Shown here: positions 1-8,704 of the stretch, piece by piece
Numbering within the stretch: the stretch's first letter is position 1
Layout of the letters: every line of letters begins with the position of its first letter
From: CAVXYG01 sp963706835
GTDB lineage: Bacteria; Actinomycetota; Actinomycetes; S36-B12; GCA-2699445
DNA: 64,000 nucleotides
NCBI GenBank assembly: GCA_963706835.1
Contig: CAVPOB010000003.1
Location: 62,001-126,000, forward strand
Direction of reading: 5' to 3'
Program-made: the position numbers and the translations under genes
The notes under the pieces: model-generated
What the model saw: the letters and a program-made list of their open reading frames with translations, nothing else
Databases searched by the model: none
What the model was told of the DNA's origin: nothing

Positions 1-2
1 TC

Positions 3-2399
3 CCGGGCCCACCGGGCCTGAGCGCCGCCGAGGTGCGGGCACGGGTCGCGGCCGGGGCGGTCAATGTCACGCGGGAGCGCGGGGCGCGGCCGCTGGGCCA
101 GATCATCCGGTCGAACACCATGACCATCTTCAACTTGGTCATCGGCGTGATGTGGCTGCTCATGCTGCTCACGGCCCCGATCCAGGACGCGCTGTTCGGA
201 TTCGTCATCGTCATCAACTCCGGGATCGGGATCGTCCAGGAGTACCGGGCCTCGCGCACCCTTGCGAAACTGTCGGTGCTCGGAGCCGCCCGGCCCGTCG
301 TCGTCCGCGACGGCACGGCCGTGGAGATCGCCTCGGATGCGATCGTGGTCGACGACACCGTCCTGCTGCGGCCGGGCGATCAGATCCTGGTCGACGGTCC
401 GGTGCTGGAATCGGAGGGGATGCAGGTCGACGAGTCCCTGCTCACCGGCGAGGCGGACCCCGTGGCGCGGGCGGTGGGCGAGCAGGTCCTGTCCGGGTCG
501 TTCGTGGTGGCGGGATCCGGGGCGATGCGGGCGCAGCGGGTGGGCGACGCCAGCTATGCCGCGGGTCTGGCCGCCGAGGCCCGGGTGTACACCGCGACCA
601 GGTCCGAGCTCATGGGTTCGATCATGCGCTTCGTACGGATCATGACCTACGTGCTGCTCCCGGTGGCCGCAGTCTTGTTCTTCTCCCAGATCCGGGCGTC
701 GCCGGACCTCTCCGCGGCGATCTCGGGGACGATCGCCGGGGTCGTGACGATGATCCCCGAGGGGCTGGTCCTGCTCACGAGCGTGGCCATGGCCGTGGCG
801 GTGGTGCGCCTCGGGCGGGTCCGGGCCCTGGTCCAGGAACTGCCCGCAGTCGAGGTGCTGGCCCGGGTGGATGTGCTCTGCGTGGACAAGACCGGGACGC
901 TGACCGAGCCCGGCATGGCGCTGCGCGACGTGGTCCCCCTGGTCGACGATGTCGACCTGCCGGCGGTGCTCGGCGGGTTGGGTGCTGCCGAACGGGTTGC
1001 CAACCCCACGGTCTCGGCCATCGCGGCGGCGCACCCGGCCGGTCCCGGGGTGCGGGCGGCCGCGGTCGTGCCCTTCTCCAGCGCCCGCAAGTGGTCGGCG
1101 GTCGACCTGGTCGGGTCCGCGCTCGGGGCCAGCGCCGGATGGTGGGTCCTGGGCGCGGCGGAGATGGTGTGCGCCGAGACCCCCGATTCGTGCACCGACG
1201 CCCTCGAACGGGCCTCGGCGCTCGCGGCGACGGGTGCGCGCGTGCTCCTGCTCGCCCGGCCCGAGGAGGCCCCCGCCGACGACCGGCCCGTCCCGGCGGT
1301 GCGCCCCGTGGCCCTCCTGGCCATCGACCAGGTCCTGCGACCCGACGCCGCAGCGACGGTGTCCTACTTCGGCAGCCAGGGGGTGGCCCTGAAGGTCATC
1401 TCCGGGGACGACCCCGCGACCGTGGCAGTGATCGCATCGCAGGCCGGAGTCACGGGGGCATCCCGACCGGTGGACGCGCGGACCCTGCCCAGCGATCCTG
1501 ACGAACTCGCTGACGTTATGGAGCAGACCTGCGTCTTTGGCCGGGTCACTCCCGCGCAGAAGCGGCAGATGGTGGATGCGCTGCAGGCCCGCGGTCACGT
1601 GGTGGCGATGACCGGCGACGGGGTCAACGACGTGCTCGCCCTGAAACGGGCGGACCTCGGCATCGCGATGGGCTCCGGGGCAGCAGCCACCCGGACGGCG
1701 GCCCAGATCGTCCTGCTGGACAACCGGTTCGCGACCATGCCGGCGGTGGTCGCCGAGGGGCGGCGGGTCCTGGGCAACATCGAGCGGGTCAGCGACCTGT
1801 TCCTGACCAAGTCGTTCTACGCCACCACCCTGGCGGCCCTGACCGCTGTGCTCACCCTCCAGTTCCCCCTGCTGCCCCGGCACAGCACGCTGATCAACGC
1901 CCTCACGATCGGGATCCCGGCCTTCTTCCTGGCGCTCATGCCCAACACCCAACGATTCCGCCCCGGGTTCCTCCGCCGCGTCCTCACCCTGACGATCCCC
2001 AGCGGGCTCATCTGCGGCCTGGCGGTCATGGCCTCCTACGGGCTCAGCCTGCTGGGCTCCCGTGCCGAAGTCGCCTCCGGCGCTCTGGACTCGGCGCAGG
2101 CGACCGGCGAGGCGCGAACCGCAGCGACGATCACGCTCTTCCTCGCCGCCTGGTGGGTGCTGGTCCTCGTGGCCCAACCGTTGAACCCGCTGCGCTGGGC
2201 GATCGTCGCGGCCATGGCGGGGGCGTTCGTCATGGTCCTGGCCATTCCGCCGATCTCACAGTTCTTCGCGCTGAGCCTGGGCCCCGACCGGGACGGGATC
2301 ATCGCGGTCGCAGTGGGCCTGCTCGCCATGAGTCTCATCACGCTGGCCCGTCGCCTGAGCGAGAGCGCCCGGGTCCGCACCCTGCTGGCAGCGCGCTGA
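3..2399 (+). CDS. P-type cation-transporting ATPase, CtpE-like (5' end outside window)
   Basis: Membrane ATPase that pumps a cation by forming a phospho-aspartate intermediate. The reading frame is open to the left window edge and the residues there still look like the usual cytoplasmic N-terminus, so the true start lies upstream; GTG at 33 is only the first internal start. Counting from that GTG: a first pair of membrane helices near residues 30-75, actuator motif LTGEADP near 137, a PEGL membrane motif near 242, phosphorylation motif DKTGTLTE near 285, hinge motif TGDGVND near 527, then about six C-terminal helices. The TGEADP, PEGL and AMGSG features recall mycobacterial CtpE, which is linked to calcium. 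Substrate here is inferred from resemblance only. Confidence 0.93.
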   Translation, partial: PGPPGLSAAEVRARVAAGAVNVTRERGARPLGQIIRSNTMTIFNLVIGVMWLLMLLTAPIQDALFGFVIVINSGIGIVQEYRASRTLAKLSVLGAARPVVVRDGTAVEIASDAIVVDDTVLLRPGDQILVDGPVLESEGMQVDESLLTGEADPVARAVGEQVLSGSFVVAGSGAMRAQRVGDASYAAGLAAEARVYTATRSELMGSIMRFVRIMTYVLLPVAAVLFFSQIRASPDLSAAISGTIAGVVTMIPEGLVLLTSVAMAVAVVRLGRVRALVQELPAVEVLARVDVLCVDKTGTLTEPGMALRDVVPLVDDVDLPAVLGGLGAAERVANPTVSAIAAAHPAGPGVRAAAVVPFSSARKWSAVDLVGSALGASAGWWVLGAAEMVCAETPDSCTDALERASALAATGARVLLLARPEEAPADDRPVPAVRPVALLAIDQVLRPDAAATVSYFGSQGVALKVISGDDPATVAVIASQAGVTGASRPVDARTLPSDPDELADVMEQTCVFGRVTPAQKRQMVDALQARGHVVAMTGDGVNDVLALKRADLGIAMGSGAAATRTAAQIVLLDNRFATMPAVVAEGRRVLGNIERVSDLFLTKSFYATTLAALTAVLTLQFPLLPRHSTLINALTIGIPAFFLALMPNTQRFRPGFLRRVLTLTIPSGLICGLAVMASYGLSLLGSRAEVASGALDSAQATGEARTAATITLFLAAWWVLVLVAQPLNPLRWAIVAAMAGAFVMVLAIPPISQFFALSLGPDRDGIIAVAVGLLAMSLITLARRLSESARVRTLLAAR

Positions 2400-2425
2400 A
2401 CGACGTGCCTGGTCGCTGGCCACCG

Positions 2426-2452
2426 GAGGCCGACCCGTCCGGAGTCGGCCTC
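2426..2452 (+). terminator. Hairpin downstream of the P-type ATPase
   Basis: A 9-bp perfect stem (gaggccgac / gtcggcctc) with a 9-nt loop starts 27 bases after the ATPase stop. There is no T-run, so it is a candidate GC-hairpin terminator or mRNA-end stabiliser, not a classical intrinsic terminator. Confidence 0.45.
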
Positions 2453-2616
2453 GAGATGCTCCGACGGCAACCAGACCCGCATGTCAGGCGGCGACAAGAA
2501 CGACTGCTCCCGATCCACCCGCCGATACCCCAACGCCATGACCAATTCTCAGCCGCCGACTGACCCCCCTACCAACCAGCACCGACACGACCCATTTCGC
2601 AACGCCCCACCGCGGC

Positions 2617-2641
2617 GGGTGCAAACCCCCGAACCGGGTGC
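2617..2641 (-). repeat. Dispersed repeat A, single copy
   Basis: A 25-base element of the form gggtgcaaaccccc-gaaccgggtgc. The same unit, mostly in the opposite orientation, is clustered at 18876-19184. It sits in the 395-base non-coding stretch 2400-2794, which also holds the ATPase hairpin and one copy of repeat C and otherwise shows no gene. Confidence 0.6.
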
Positions 2642-2665
2642 TGACGTCCCCCGGCGCAGCGGGAT

Positions 2666-2735
2666 GAGGCCGCTCACGCCGCCGGATCACCTGGACACCG
2701 GGAAGCGACCGGCCCCCCGGCGGCCCGCTCGCTCC
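2666..2735 (+). repeat. Repeat C, left copy (inverted relative to 13749-13818)
   Basis: This 70-base stretch matches the reverse complement of 13749-13818 at roughly 85 percent by eye. Shared blocks are gaggccgctcacg at one end, ggaagcgaccgg in the middle and cggcccgctcgctcc at the other end. The two copies lie just outside the two ends of the 2795-13550 operon. A further 26 bases, 2648-2673, recur exactly at 13821-13846 in the same orientation. Confidence 0.65.
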
Positions 2736-2794
2736 GCCCGCAGCCACCGCCGCCCGGCGTTGCACACCGGCCCGGACGGGGTGGCCCACGATGG

Positions 2795-3184
2795 TCAGGA
2801 ATCCGAGCCCTTCGCAGCCAGGTAGGCGCGCCAGCCGCCGTGCTCGGTGATCTCCGGCTTGCCCTCGACGAGGGCCGGCTCCCCGATGACGCCGAGGACC
2901 TCCTCGCCGTCGGCGAGGGTCACCTTGCCGATGCTCAGACCGGGCGGCTCCTTCAGCAGGATCCCGGCGAACCCGGCATCGGGCACGTCCCACACCTCGA
3001 CGGCGACGCTGGTGCCCGAGCCGTCGGTGACCCGGATCATCGCCGGGTGGACGTCGTCGATGGTCCACAGCCGGTACATCGGCTGCGTGGCCGCCTCCCG
3101 GACGAATGTCGCCCCGGCCGCGCGCATATTCGGTTCGAGCTCCAGGCCCCGCATCAGGGTCCCGTTCACAGCGAGCAACGGCAT
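2795..3184 (-). CDS. Small protein resembling the C-terminal domain of allophanate hydrolase
   Basis: A 129-residue protein, last gene of the ureide operon; its start lies 3 bases after the DUF1116 stop, so the two are surely co-transcribed. The sequence (start MPLLAVNGTLMRG, then an FVREAATQPMYRLW stretch and a glycine-rich LADGEEVLGVIGEP region near the end) has the look of the gamma-glutamylcyclotransferase-like fold that forms the C-terminal domain of allophanate hydrolase (AtzF type). No amidase domain is attached. In AtzF this domain handles an intermediate after the first amide cleavage; here it probably acts on a related carbamoyl product of the pathway. The family assignment is from memory of sequence pattern and the function is inferred from context. 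Confidence 0.75.
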   Translation of the reverse strand: MPLLAVNGTLMRGLELEPNMRAAGATFVREAATQPMYRLWTIDDVHPAMIRVTDGSGTSVAVEVWDVPDAGFAGILLKEPPGLSIGKVTLADGEEVLGVIGEPALVEGKPEITEHGGWRAYLAAKGSDS

Positions 3185-3187
3185 GGT

Positions 3188-4594
3188 TCAGCCCTCCAGT
3201 CCGGCCGCGATCGCGGCGATGGCATCGGTGAAGCATCTCATCGGCGCCGTGGTGATCCCGGCGCCGATCTGGCCGACCCCGGCCTCCTTGTGGGCGATGC
3301 CGGTGTTGATGATCGGCAGGATCCCGCAGTCCACGACGAGCCGGGCGTCGATCCCGGCGGGGGTGCCGCCGAAGTTCAGCGCCGGCAGCGTGAAGGCCGG
3401 GTTGCCGCCCAGGGTGATGGTGAGCATCCGACGGCTGTTCGCGGTCGCATCAGCAGGAGTGCCGCCGACGAACTGCACGATCGCCGGGGAGGCCGCCATC
3501 GCGAACCCGCCGAGGCCGTTGGTCTCGGTGATCGCGCTGTCGCCGAGGTCGGCGGCCGCGTCGTCGACTCCGTACCCGGGGAAGAAGAGCCCCTCGACCG
3601 GGTTGGCGGGCGACTGGAACCAGGCGTCCCCGGTGCCTGAGAGCCGCACGCCGAAGTTCACGCCGTTGCGGGCCATGGCCGTGACCATCGTGCTGTGCGG
3701 CACGCCGTGCGCCGCGTCGGACATCGACTTGCTCGCCGCCATGGAGATGTTGAGGAAGAAGTGGTCGTTGCGGGCCACGAAGTTCAGCGCGCGGGAGATC
3801 TGGTCGCTCGGCAGGCCGCTGTCGATCAGGGACAGCGCGAGCCGCTTGAACAGCAGGCCGGTGGCGGCGGCGTTGCGGTTGTGGAGCTCGTCGCCCATGT
3901 GCAGGGCCTGCGCCATGAGCGGCTTGAGGTCCCGCTCGGCGAGCCCAGCAACTGCGGCCTTCATCGTGGCGAACAGGTCGGTACCCATCCAGCGCAGCCG
4001 CTGCAGGACCTCCGGGCCGTTGGCGCCGAATCGGAGCACCTTGCCCAGGCCCTCATTGAAGGTGCAGAACGCACGGTTGCCCGCATCGGCGTTCGCCACG
4101 ACCCACAGCGGCATCGACGGGCTGATGATGCCGGCCATCGGGCCGACCGCGCCGTAGTGGTGGCACGGCTCCAGGGCGACCCGGCCGGTGGCGGCGAGCT
4201 GCTCGGCCGCCGCCAGCGAATCGGCCCAACCCTCGAAACAGATGGCGCCGGCGATGGCGCCCCGGACCGGGCCGCACATGTCGTCCCAGGCGATCGGCGG
4301 GCCGGCATGCAGGATGCGACGCTCGGTCAGCGCCGGGATCGCGTCCCGGGCCAGCTGCACGTCCAGCAGCGTCGGCTGTGCGGCCAGGTACCTGGCGAAG
4401 GCGGTCTCGTTGGCGGCCTCGATGCGCGGGTCGCCGATGAGCTTGGCGAGCGCGAACCCGACCGCAGCGTCGGCACCGGCCGGCGGCTGCCAGGTGAGAT
4501 TCATCGACTCACCGCCCGCGGTCAGGATGCTGTCGCTGAACGAGGCCAGCCCGACGTTGACGACCCGCAACTCCTCGGTGAAGAGGCTCTTCAT
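3188..4594 (-). CDS. allG: DUF1116 protein, AllG (YlbE)-type subunit of oxamate transcarbamylase
   Basis: A 468-residue cytoplasmic protein of the DUF1116 family. In Escherichia coli the three proteins AllF (FdrA), AllG (YlbE) and AllH (YlbF) together carry oxamate carbamoyltransferase activity, which splits oxalurate with phosphate into oxamate and carbamoyl phosphate. The start chosen begins MKSLFTEELRVVNVG; it overlaps the FdrA stop by four bases (ATGA). An in-frame extension to 4756 is arginine-rich and rejected. The protein contains the long glycine- and alanine-rich, metal-enzyme-like stretches usual for this family (for example MVTAMARNGVNFG and PAFTLPALNFGGTPAGID). All three transcarbamylase subunits are adjacent here, supporting the assignment. 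Confidence 0.88.
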   Translation of the reverse strand: MKSLFTEELRVVNVGLASFSDSILTAGGESMNLTWQPPAGADAAVGFALAKLIGDPRIEAANETAFARYLAAQPTLLDVQLARDAIPALTERRILHAGPPIAWDDMCGPVRGAIAGAICFEGWADSLAAAEQLAATGRVALEPCHHYGAVGPMAGIISPSMPLWVVANADAGNRAFCTFNEGLGKVLRFGANGPEVLQRLRWMGTDLFATMKAAVAGLAERDLKPLMAQALHMGDELHNRNAAATGLLFKRLALSLIDSGLPSDQISRALNFVARNDHFFLNISMAASKSMSDAAHGVPHSTMVTAMARNGVNFGVRLSGTGDAWFQSPANPVEGLFFPGYGVDDAAADLGDSAITETNGLGGFAMAASPAIVQFVGGTPADATANSRRMLTITLGGNPAFTLPALNFGGTPAGIDARLVVDCGILPIINTGIAHKEAGVGQIGAGITTAPMRCFTDAIAAIAAGLEG

Positions 4595-6174
4595 GCTGGC
4601 ACTCCCTCGGCGGCTGCCTCGGCGGCGGCGCGGGCGGTGATGACGGCGGCGGCCCAGGTGGCGGCCTCGGCGTTGCTGCCGGCGACCAGGACGCCGGCGG
4701 CGGTGAGGCCGGCGACGACGCGGTCGCGGCCCTGGTGGTCCAGATCGGTGCCGCACACGTGCCCGATGAACAGCGGGGTGCGGCCCTGGCGGCGTGCCTG
4801 AGCCCTGGCTGCCCCGATGATCGGCAGGAGCGCGCCGATCGGGTCGTCCGCGCAGCCGTAGCCGAGGACCACATCGAACAGCACGACGGCGGTCTGCGGG
4901 TCGTCGGCCTCGGCCCGCACTCGTTCGTCCCGCAGGCCCGGATCGATCATCGGGTGCGGTCTGCCCCGGGTGAACTCGTCATCGCCCATGTCGATGATCG
5001 TGTGGCCCACCGAGGTGGTGATGTCCGGGAGCCGCTCGTTGCCCTTGGCGGGGGTGTTCGAACTGGCGGTGATGCCGGCGTGCTGGCACACCAACTGGGC
5101 CTCGTAGCAGAACGTCCCGCCGGAGTAGACCCCGCGCACATACCGCTGGCCGGGCGCCATCTGCTGCACGGCGTCGTCGAGCACGGTCTGCATGCGATGG
5201 CTGATCGTGATCGGCTCGGCCGCCGGTTCCCGGCCCTGCACGAGATCCACCGCGAGATCGGCGGCCTGGGCCAGGCTGGCGGCCGCCACGATGCCGTCGC
5301 GCTGCACGTCCTCCGGCCTGGCCCCGAGGAAGATCACCACGACCGGCTTGCCCGCAGCCGCCGCTGCGCCGAGCACCCGCTCGGCGACGACCGCCGCCGG
5401 TGGCTTGCTCACCAGCACGATCACCTCCGTGCCCGGGTCCTCGGCCAGCGCCTGCAGGCCATGGAGCATCGAGATCCCGCCGATCTGCTCAGCCAGGTCG
5501 TGGCCTCCGGTGCCCAGGGCCTGGCTGATCCCGCTGCCCAGCTGGTGCACCCGGACGGTGACCTCTTGGGTGCCCGTCCCGGACGCGCCGACCACCCCGA
5601 TCGGACCGCGGCGGCAGGTGTTCGCGAACCCGAGGGGAACGCCGTTGACGATCGCGGTGCCGCAGTCCGGGCCCATGACCATCAGGCCCACGGAGTCGGC
5701 GTACTGCTTGATCTGGAGCTCCTGTTCCAGCGGCACGTTGTCGCTGAAGATCATCACGTCCAGGCCGAGGCGCAGGGCCTTCAGCGCCTCGGCCGCGGCG
5801 TAGTCGCCCGGCACCGAGATGAGCGCGAGGGTGGTCGCCGGATCGCGGTGCACCGCCATGGCGATGCTGCTCAGCGGCGCCTCCGCCACATCCTCCCCGC
5901 CACCGGACGATCCGCCGTCCTCGAGGACCTCCGCGACAGCGGCGAGCGCGGCGTCGCAGGCGGCATCGGTCCCGCGGACGGCGACCACGAGGTCGTTCGG
6001 GGAGGGCTCGAAGGTGCCCAGGCCCGCGGCGGCGAGGTGCTCCACGTTCGTCGCCGACATCATGACCACCGAGGCCTGATCGATGCCGGGGACGGCCAGC
6101 ACGGCCGCCGACAGCGTCATCAGGGACACGGAGTCTCGGTAGAGGTTCTCGTAGATGGCGTGCTTGACGCTCAT
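4591..6174 (-). CDS. fdrA: FdrA family protein, AllF-type subunit of oxamate transcarbamylase
   Basis: A 527-residue protein with two succinyl-CoA-synthetase-like Rossmann segments. The diagnostic MGPDCGTAI motif lies near residue 163 and a nucleotide or CoA-binding style loop GASGTGTQE near 197; a second ligase-like region ends near residue 520. The start MSVKHAIYENLYRDS overlaps the DUF2877 stop by four bases and matches the usual FdrA N-terminus; the longer frame to 6963 is a shadow of the gene upstream. FdrA (now AllF) works with the DUF1116 and DUF2877 proteins in phosphorolysis of oxalurate to oxamate and carbamoyl phosphate. A carbamate kinase, which would recover ATP from carbamoyl phosphate, is not visible in this window. 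Confidence 0.92.
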   Translation of the reverse strand: MSVKHAIYENLYRDSVSLMTLSAAVLAVPGIDQASVVMMSATNVEHLAAAGLGTFEPSPNDLVVAVRGTDAACDAALAAVAEVLEDGGSSGGGEDVAEAPLSSIAMAVHRDPATTLALISVPGDYAAAEALKALRLGLDVMIFSDNVPLEQELQIKQYADSVGLMVMGPDCGTAIVNGVPLGFANTCRRGPIGVVGASGTGTQEVTVRVHQLGSGISQALGTGGHDLAEQIGGISMLHGLQALAEDPGTEVIVLVSKPPAAVVAERVLGAAAAAGKPVVVIFLGARPEDVQRDGIVAAASLAQAADLAVDLVQGREPAAEPITISHRMQTVLDDAVQQMAPGQRYVRGVYSGGTFCYEAQLVCQHAGITASSNTPAKGNERLPDITTSVGHTIIDMGDDEFTRGRPHPMIDPGLRDERVRAEADDPQTAVVLFDVVLGYGCADDPIGALLPIIGAARAQARRQGRTPLFIGHVCGTDLDHQGRDRVVAGLTAAGVLVAGSNAEAATWAAAVITARAAAEAAAEGVPA

Positions 6175-7040
6175 GCTGCCGCCCTGTCGTCGGGTTGCGG
6201 TGATGCCTGCCACGGGTGGCCGCGGATCGGGGAACCCGGGTCGGCCCGGTGCAGGAACCGGCTGAGGGCGGTCGCGGCGCCGAGCGCCGCATCGGCGCCG
6301 GATGTGGCGCCGACGGCCAGCAATCGCGCCGTCGCCGCCGTCGCGCCCCGGTCGGCGACCACGGCCGCCATCGCCTCGTGCAGCGGCCGGTGGAAGTCGC
6401 CGGCGCACGCCTGCCGCAGGAAGCTCGCGGCCAGGTCCGTGGTCGCGCACGACGCCGCGAGGACCGCGGCGGCCAGGTCGGGCACGGGTTCGCCGAGCGC
6501 GGCTGCTGCGGCCAGGCCACCGGTCAGCGCATCGTCGCCGGCGGGGGTCAGGCCGATACCGCGGCCCACCAGCGGCGGCACCCCGCGAGGCGGGTCCGCC
6601 AGGCCCGCCTCCAGCGCCGCGGGGATCCACGGCGCAGCCCCGGCCGCCAGCGCGGCGGCGGCCAGCCGCCCGGCCCTCCCGAGCGCCCCCGGTGCCGGGC
6701 GGCGCGGGAAGGGCCGGGGCGACCAGACGGGCGCGGCGCGCACGTCGATGACGATGCCGCCGACGGCCAGCGCCCCGGCCCGGTGCACCGCTGGGGCGCC
6801 CACCGCGACGCCGGCCGCGGTGGGCCATTCGCGTTCCGGGAGCCGGATGGTGGTCGGCCCGTCCGGCACGCCCTCCGGCACGACCGACCACAACTGGCCG
6901 CCCATGCGCAGGTTCACCGCCCCGCGGTAGGCATGCGCCACGACGCCGCGCATCGGCGTCCAAGGGTCGATGCGGTGGCCGCGCTGCACGGCCCGGACCC
7001 GTTTGACGGCCGCGTGCGTCCGGGCCGGCCGGACAGCCAT
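6171..7040 (-). CDS. allH: DUF2877 protein, AllH (YlbF)-type subunit of oxamate transcarbamylase
   Basis: A 289-residue protein recognised by the family motif GIGLTPAGDDALTGG in its second half, near residues 170-184. It completes the AllF-AllG-AllH set. The start MAVRPARTH at 7040 leaves one base after the stop of the cysteine hydrolase gene; an alternative ATG at 7055 would overlap that gene by 14 bases. Neither has a clear Shine-Dalgarno sequence, consistent with translational coupling. The stop overlaps the FdrA start by four bases. Confidence 0.87.
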   Translation of the reverse strand: MAVRPARTHAAVKRVRAVQRGHRIDPWTPMRGVVAHAYRGAVNLRMGGQLWSVVPEGVPDGPTTIRLPEREWPTAAGVAVGAPAVHRAGALAVGGIVIDVRAAPVWSPRPFPRRPAPGALGRAGRLAAAALAAGAAPWIPAALEAGLADPPRGVPPLVGRGIGLTPAGDDALTGGLAAAAALGEPVPDLAAAVLAASCATTDLAASFLRQACAGDFHRPLHEAMAAVVADRGATAATARLLAVGATSGADAALGAATALSRFLHRADPGSPIRGHPWQASPQPDDRAAA

Positions 7041-7041
7041 C

Positions 7042-8619
7042 TCAGCTGATGGCATCGATGAAGGACTGCGAGTCCGACACCCAGCCGAAGATCCCGCCCT
7101 GGGCCTTGATCATCTCCAATCCGACCCGCTGGAACTCCGGGAAGTAGGACGCCACGCAGTCCGACAGCACCGCCGCCCGGTAGCCCCGGTCGTTCGCCTC
7201 CCGCACGGTGGTGTGGACGCAGACCTCGAGGGTGACGCCGCAGACGATGAGGGTCGTGATCCCGCGCCGGGTCAGGATGAGGTCGAGGTCGGTGGCGTAG
7301 AACGAGCCCTTGCCGGGCTTGTCGATGATCGGCTCGCCCTCGATGGGGTGGAGCTGGTCGATGATGTCGTGACCCCGCTCACCGCGCACCAGGATCCGGC
7401 CCATCGGCCCGTGCTCGCCGATGAACGTCTTGCCGCCCCGGTGCAGCTTCGCCGGCGGTGCGTCCGCCAGATCGGGCCGATGGCCCTCCCTGGTGTGGAT
7501 CACGAGGATGCCGTGCTCGCGGGCCGCGGCCAGCACCCGCCGGGTCGGCTCCACGGCTTCCAGCAGCAGCGAGGTGTCGTTGCCCAGCGCCTCTCCGAAA
7601 CCGCCCGGCAGCACGAAGTCGCGCTGCATGTCGATGACCACCAGTGCCGTCGTCGCGGGATCGAACGCCAGGTCGTGCGGCTCGGCCGGCAGGACGGCCC
7701 CGTGGGCGGCTGCGGTGGCCGGGGCGACCCGGTGGCCGGAACCTGCGGGCGGCCCCCCGATGCCCGACGGCGGCGGATCGGCCATCTCGGGGTCCACCGG
7801 TGCCGCGGCGATGGTCCCGCGGGTGTCGCCGTTGGGGGGCGCACTCGCGTCCGGTGACTCCGGCGCGGAGTCCGACTGCGGCATTGCCAGCGCTGCGAGC
7901 AGGGCGGTGGAATCGGCAACGGCCCCGAACACGCCGCCCTGCATCGTGATCATCTTCAGTGCGGCCAGGTAGTTGCCGTAGTCGGTGGCTCCGGTGCAGT
8001 CCGACAGCAGCAGGCACTCGTAGCCGCGGTCGTTGGCGTCGCGCATCGTCGTGTGGACGCAGACGTCGGTGGTGATCCCGGTCAGGATGAGGTGCGTGAT
8101 GCCCTTGGCGCGCAGCACGAGGTCCAGGTCGGTGGCGTAGAAGGACCCCTTGCCCGGCTTGTCGATGATCGCCTCGCCCGGCAGCGGGGCGACTTCGGGC
8201 ACGATCTGCCAGCCCGGCTCCCCGCGGGTGAGGATCCGCCCGCAGGGACCGGGGTCCCCGATGCCGGCGTTGATCTGCCGCGAGCGCCACAACTTGTTGG
8301 CCGGCAGGTCCGAGAGGTCCGGTGCGTGCCCTTCGCGGGTGTGGATGATGTGGAAGCCCAGCGATCGTGCGGCAGCCAGCACGGCCGCGGTCGGCCCGAG
8401 GCCGGTCCGCGTGAGCTCCAGGTCGTACCCCATGGCGTCCACGTACCCGCCCGGTCCGCAGAAGTCGTGCTGCCAGTCGATCGCGAGGATGGCGGTCGAA
8501 TCCGGTGCGAAGGATCCGTTGTACGGCCAGGGGTAGGGATCGGCTGCCACGCTGCCGAAGGCGAGTGCGTGGGCACCGGCGACCGGCGCGGCGGCGATGG
8601 TGGTGGTCTGATCGGTCAT
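7042..8619 (-). CDS. Two-domain cysteine hydrolase (tandem isochorismatase fold), probable amidohydrolase of the ureide pathway
   Basis: A 525-residue protein made of two complete isochorismatase-type cysteine hydrolase domains. Domain 1 spans about residues 25-248 and domain 2 about 310-525; a Pro/Ala-rich linker of about 60 residues joins them. Each keeps the Asp-Lys-Cys catalytic triad: D48, K154, C187 and D330, K434, C467, with nearly identical spacing. The segment IIDKPGKGSFYATDLDL is the same in both. Usual family members are single-domain proteins of 180-250 residues. Known relatives hydrolyse biuret, ureidoacrylate, N-carbamoylsarcosine or nicotinamide; the neighbours favour an N-carbamoyl or biuret-like substrate. 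The start has a good GGAGG site 7 bases upstream. An in-frame extension to 8811 is rejected. Confidence 0.92.
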   Translation of the reverse strand: MTDQTTTIAAAPVAGAHALAFGSVAADPYPWPYNGSFAPDSTAILAIDWQHDFCGPGGYVDAMGYDLELTRTGLGPTAAVLAAARSLGFHIIHTREGHAPDLSDLPANKLWRSRQINAGIGDPGPCGRILTRGEPGWQIVPEVAPLPGEAIIDKPGKGSFYATDLDLVLRAKGITHLILTGITTDVCVHTTMRDANDRGYECLLLSDCTGATDYGNYLAALKMITMQGGVFGAVADSTALLAALAMPQSDSAPESPDASAPPNGDTRGTIAAAPVDPEMADPPPSGIGGPPAGSGHRVAPATAAAHGAVLPAEPHDLAFDPATTALVVIDMQRDFVLPGGFGEALGNDTSLLLEAVEPTRRVLAAAREHGILVIHTREGHRPDLADAPPAKLHRGGKTFIGEHGPMGRILVRGERGHDIIDQLHPIEGEPIIDKPGKGSFYATDLDLILTRRGITTLIVCGVTLEVCVHTTVREANDRGYRAAVLSDCVASYFPEFQRVGLEMIKAQGGIFGWVSDSQSFIDAIS

Positions 8620-8659
8620 GACGGGCCTCCACATTCGGTGCGGATGCTGAACCGCGGAG

Positions 8660-8692
8660 GCCGGTTCCTGCGCTGGTCCCCCAGGAACCGGC
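8660..8692 (-). promoter_or_regulatory. Intergenic hairpin between the binding-protein gene and the hydrolase gene
   Basis: An 11-bp perfect inverted repeat (gccggttcctg / caggaaccggc) with an 11-base loop lies in the 85-base gap after the BMP lipoprotein stop. Hairpins in this position often stabilise the 3' end of the abundant binding-protein mRNA and lower read-through into downstream genes. That role is inferred; the inverted repeat is seen directly. Confidence 0.55.
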
Positions 8693-8704
8693 CCCCGCCG
8701 CGGC

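Noticed and set aside
152..1501. A long plus-strand frame of Arg/Gly/Pro-rich composition inside the P-type ATPase gene
   Set aside because: Shadow frame of GC-rich coding DNA; the ATPase frame contains all family motifs.
6175..6963. N-terminal extension of the FdrA frame
   Set aside because: Arg/Gly-rich shadow of the DUF2877 gene; the FdrA start at 6174 is supported by family N-terminus and ATGA overlap.
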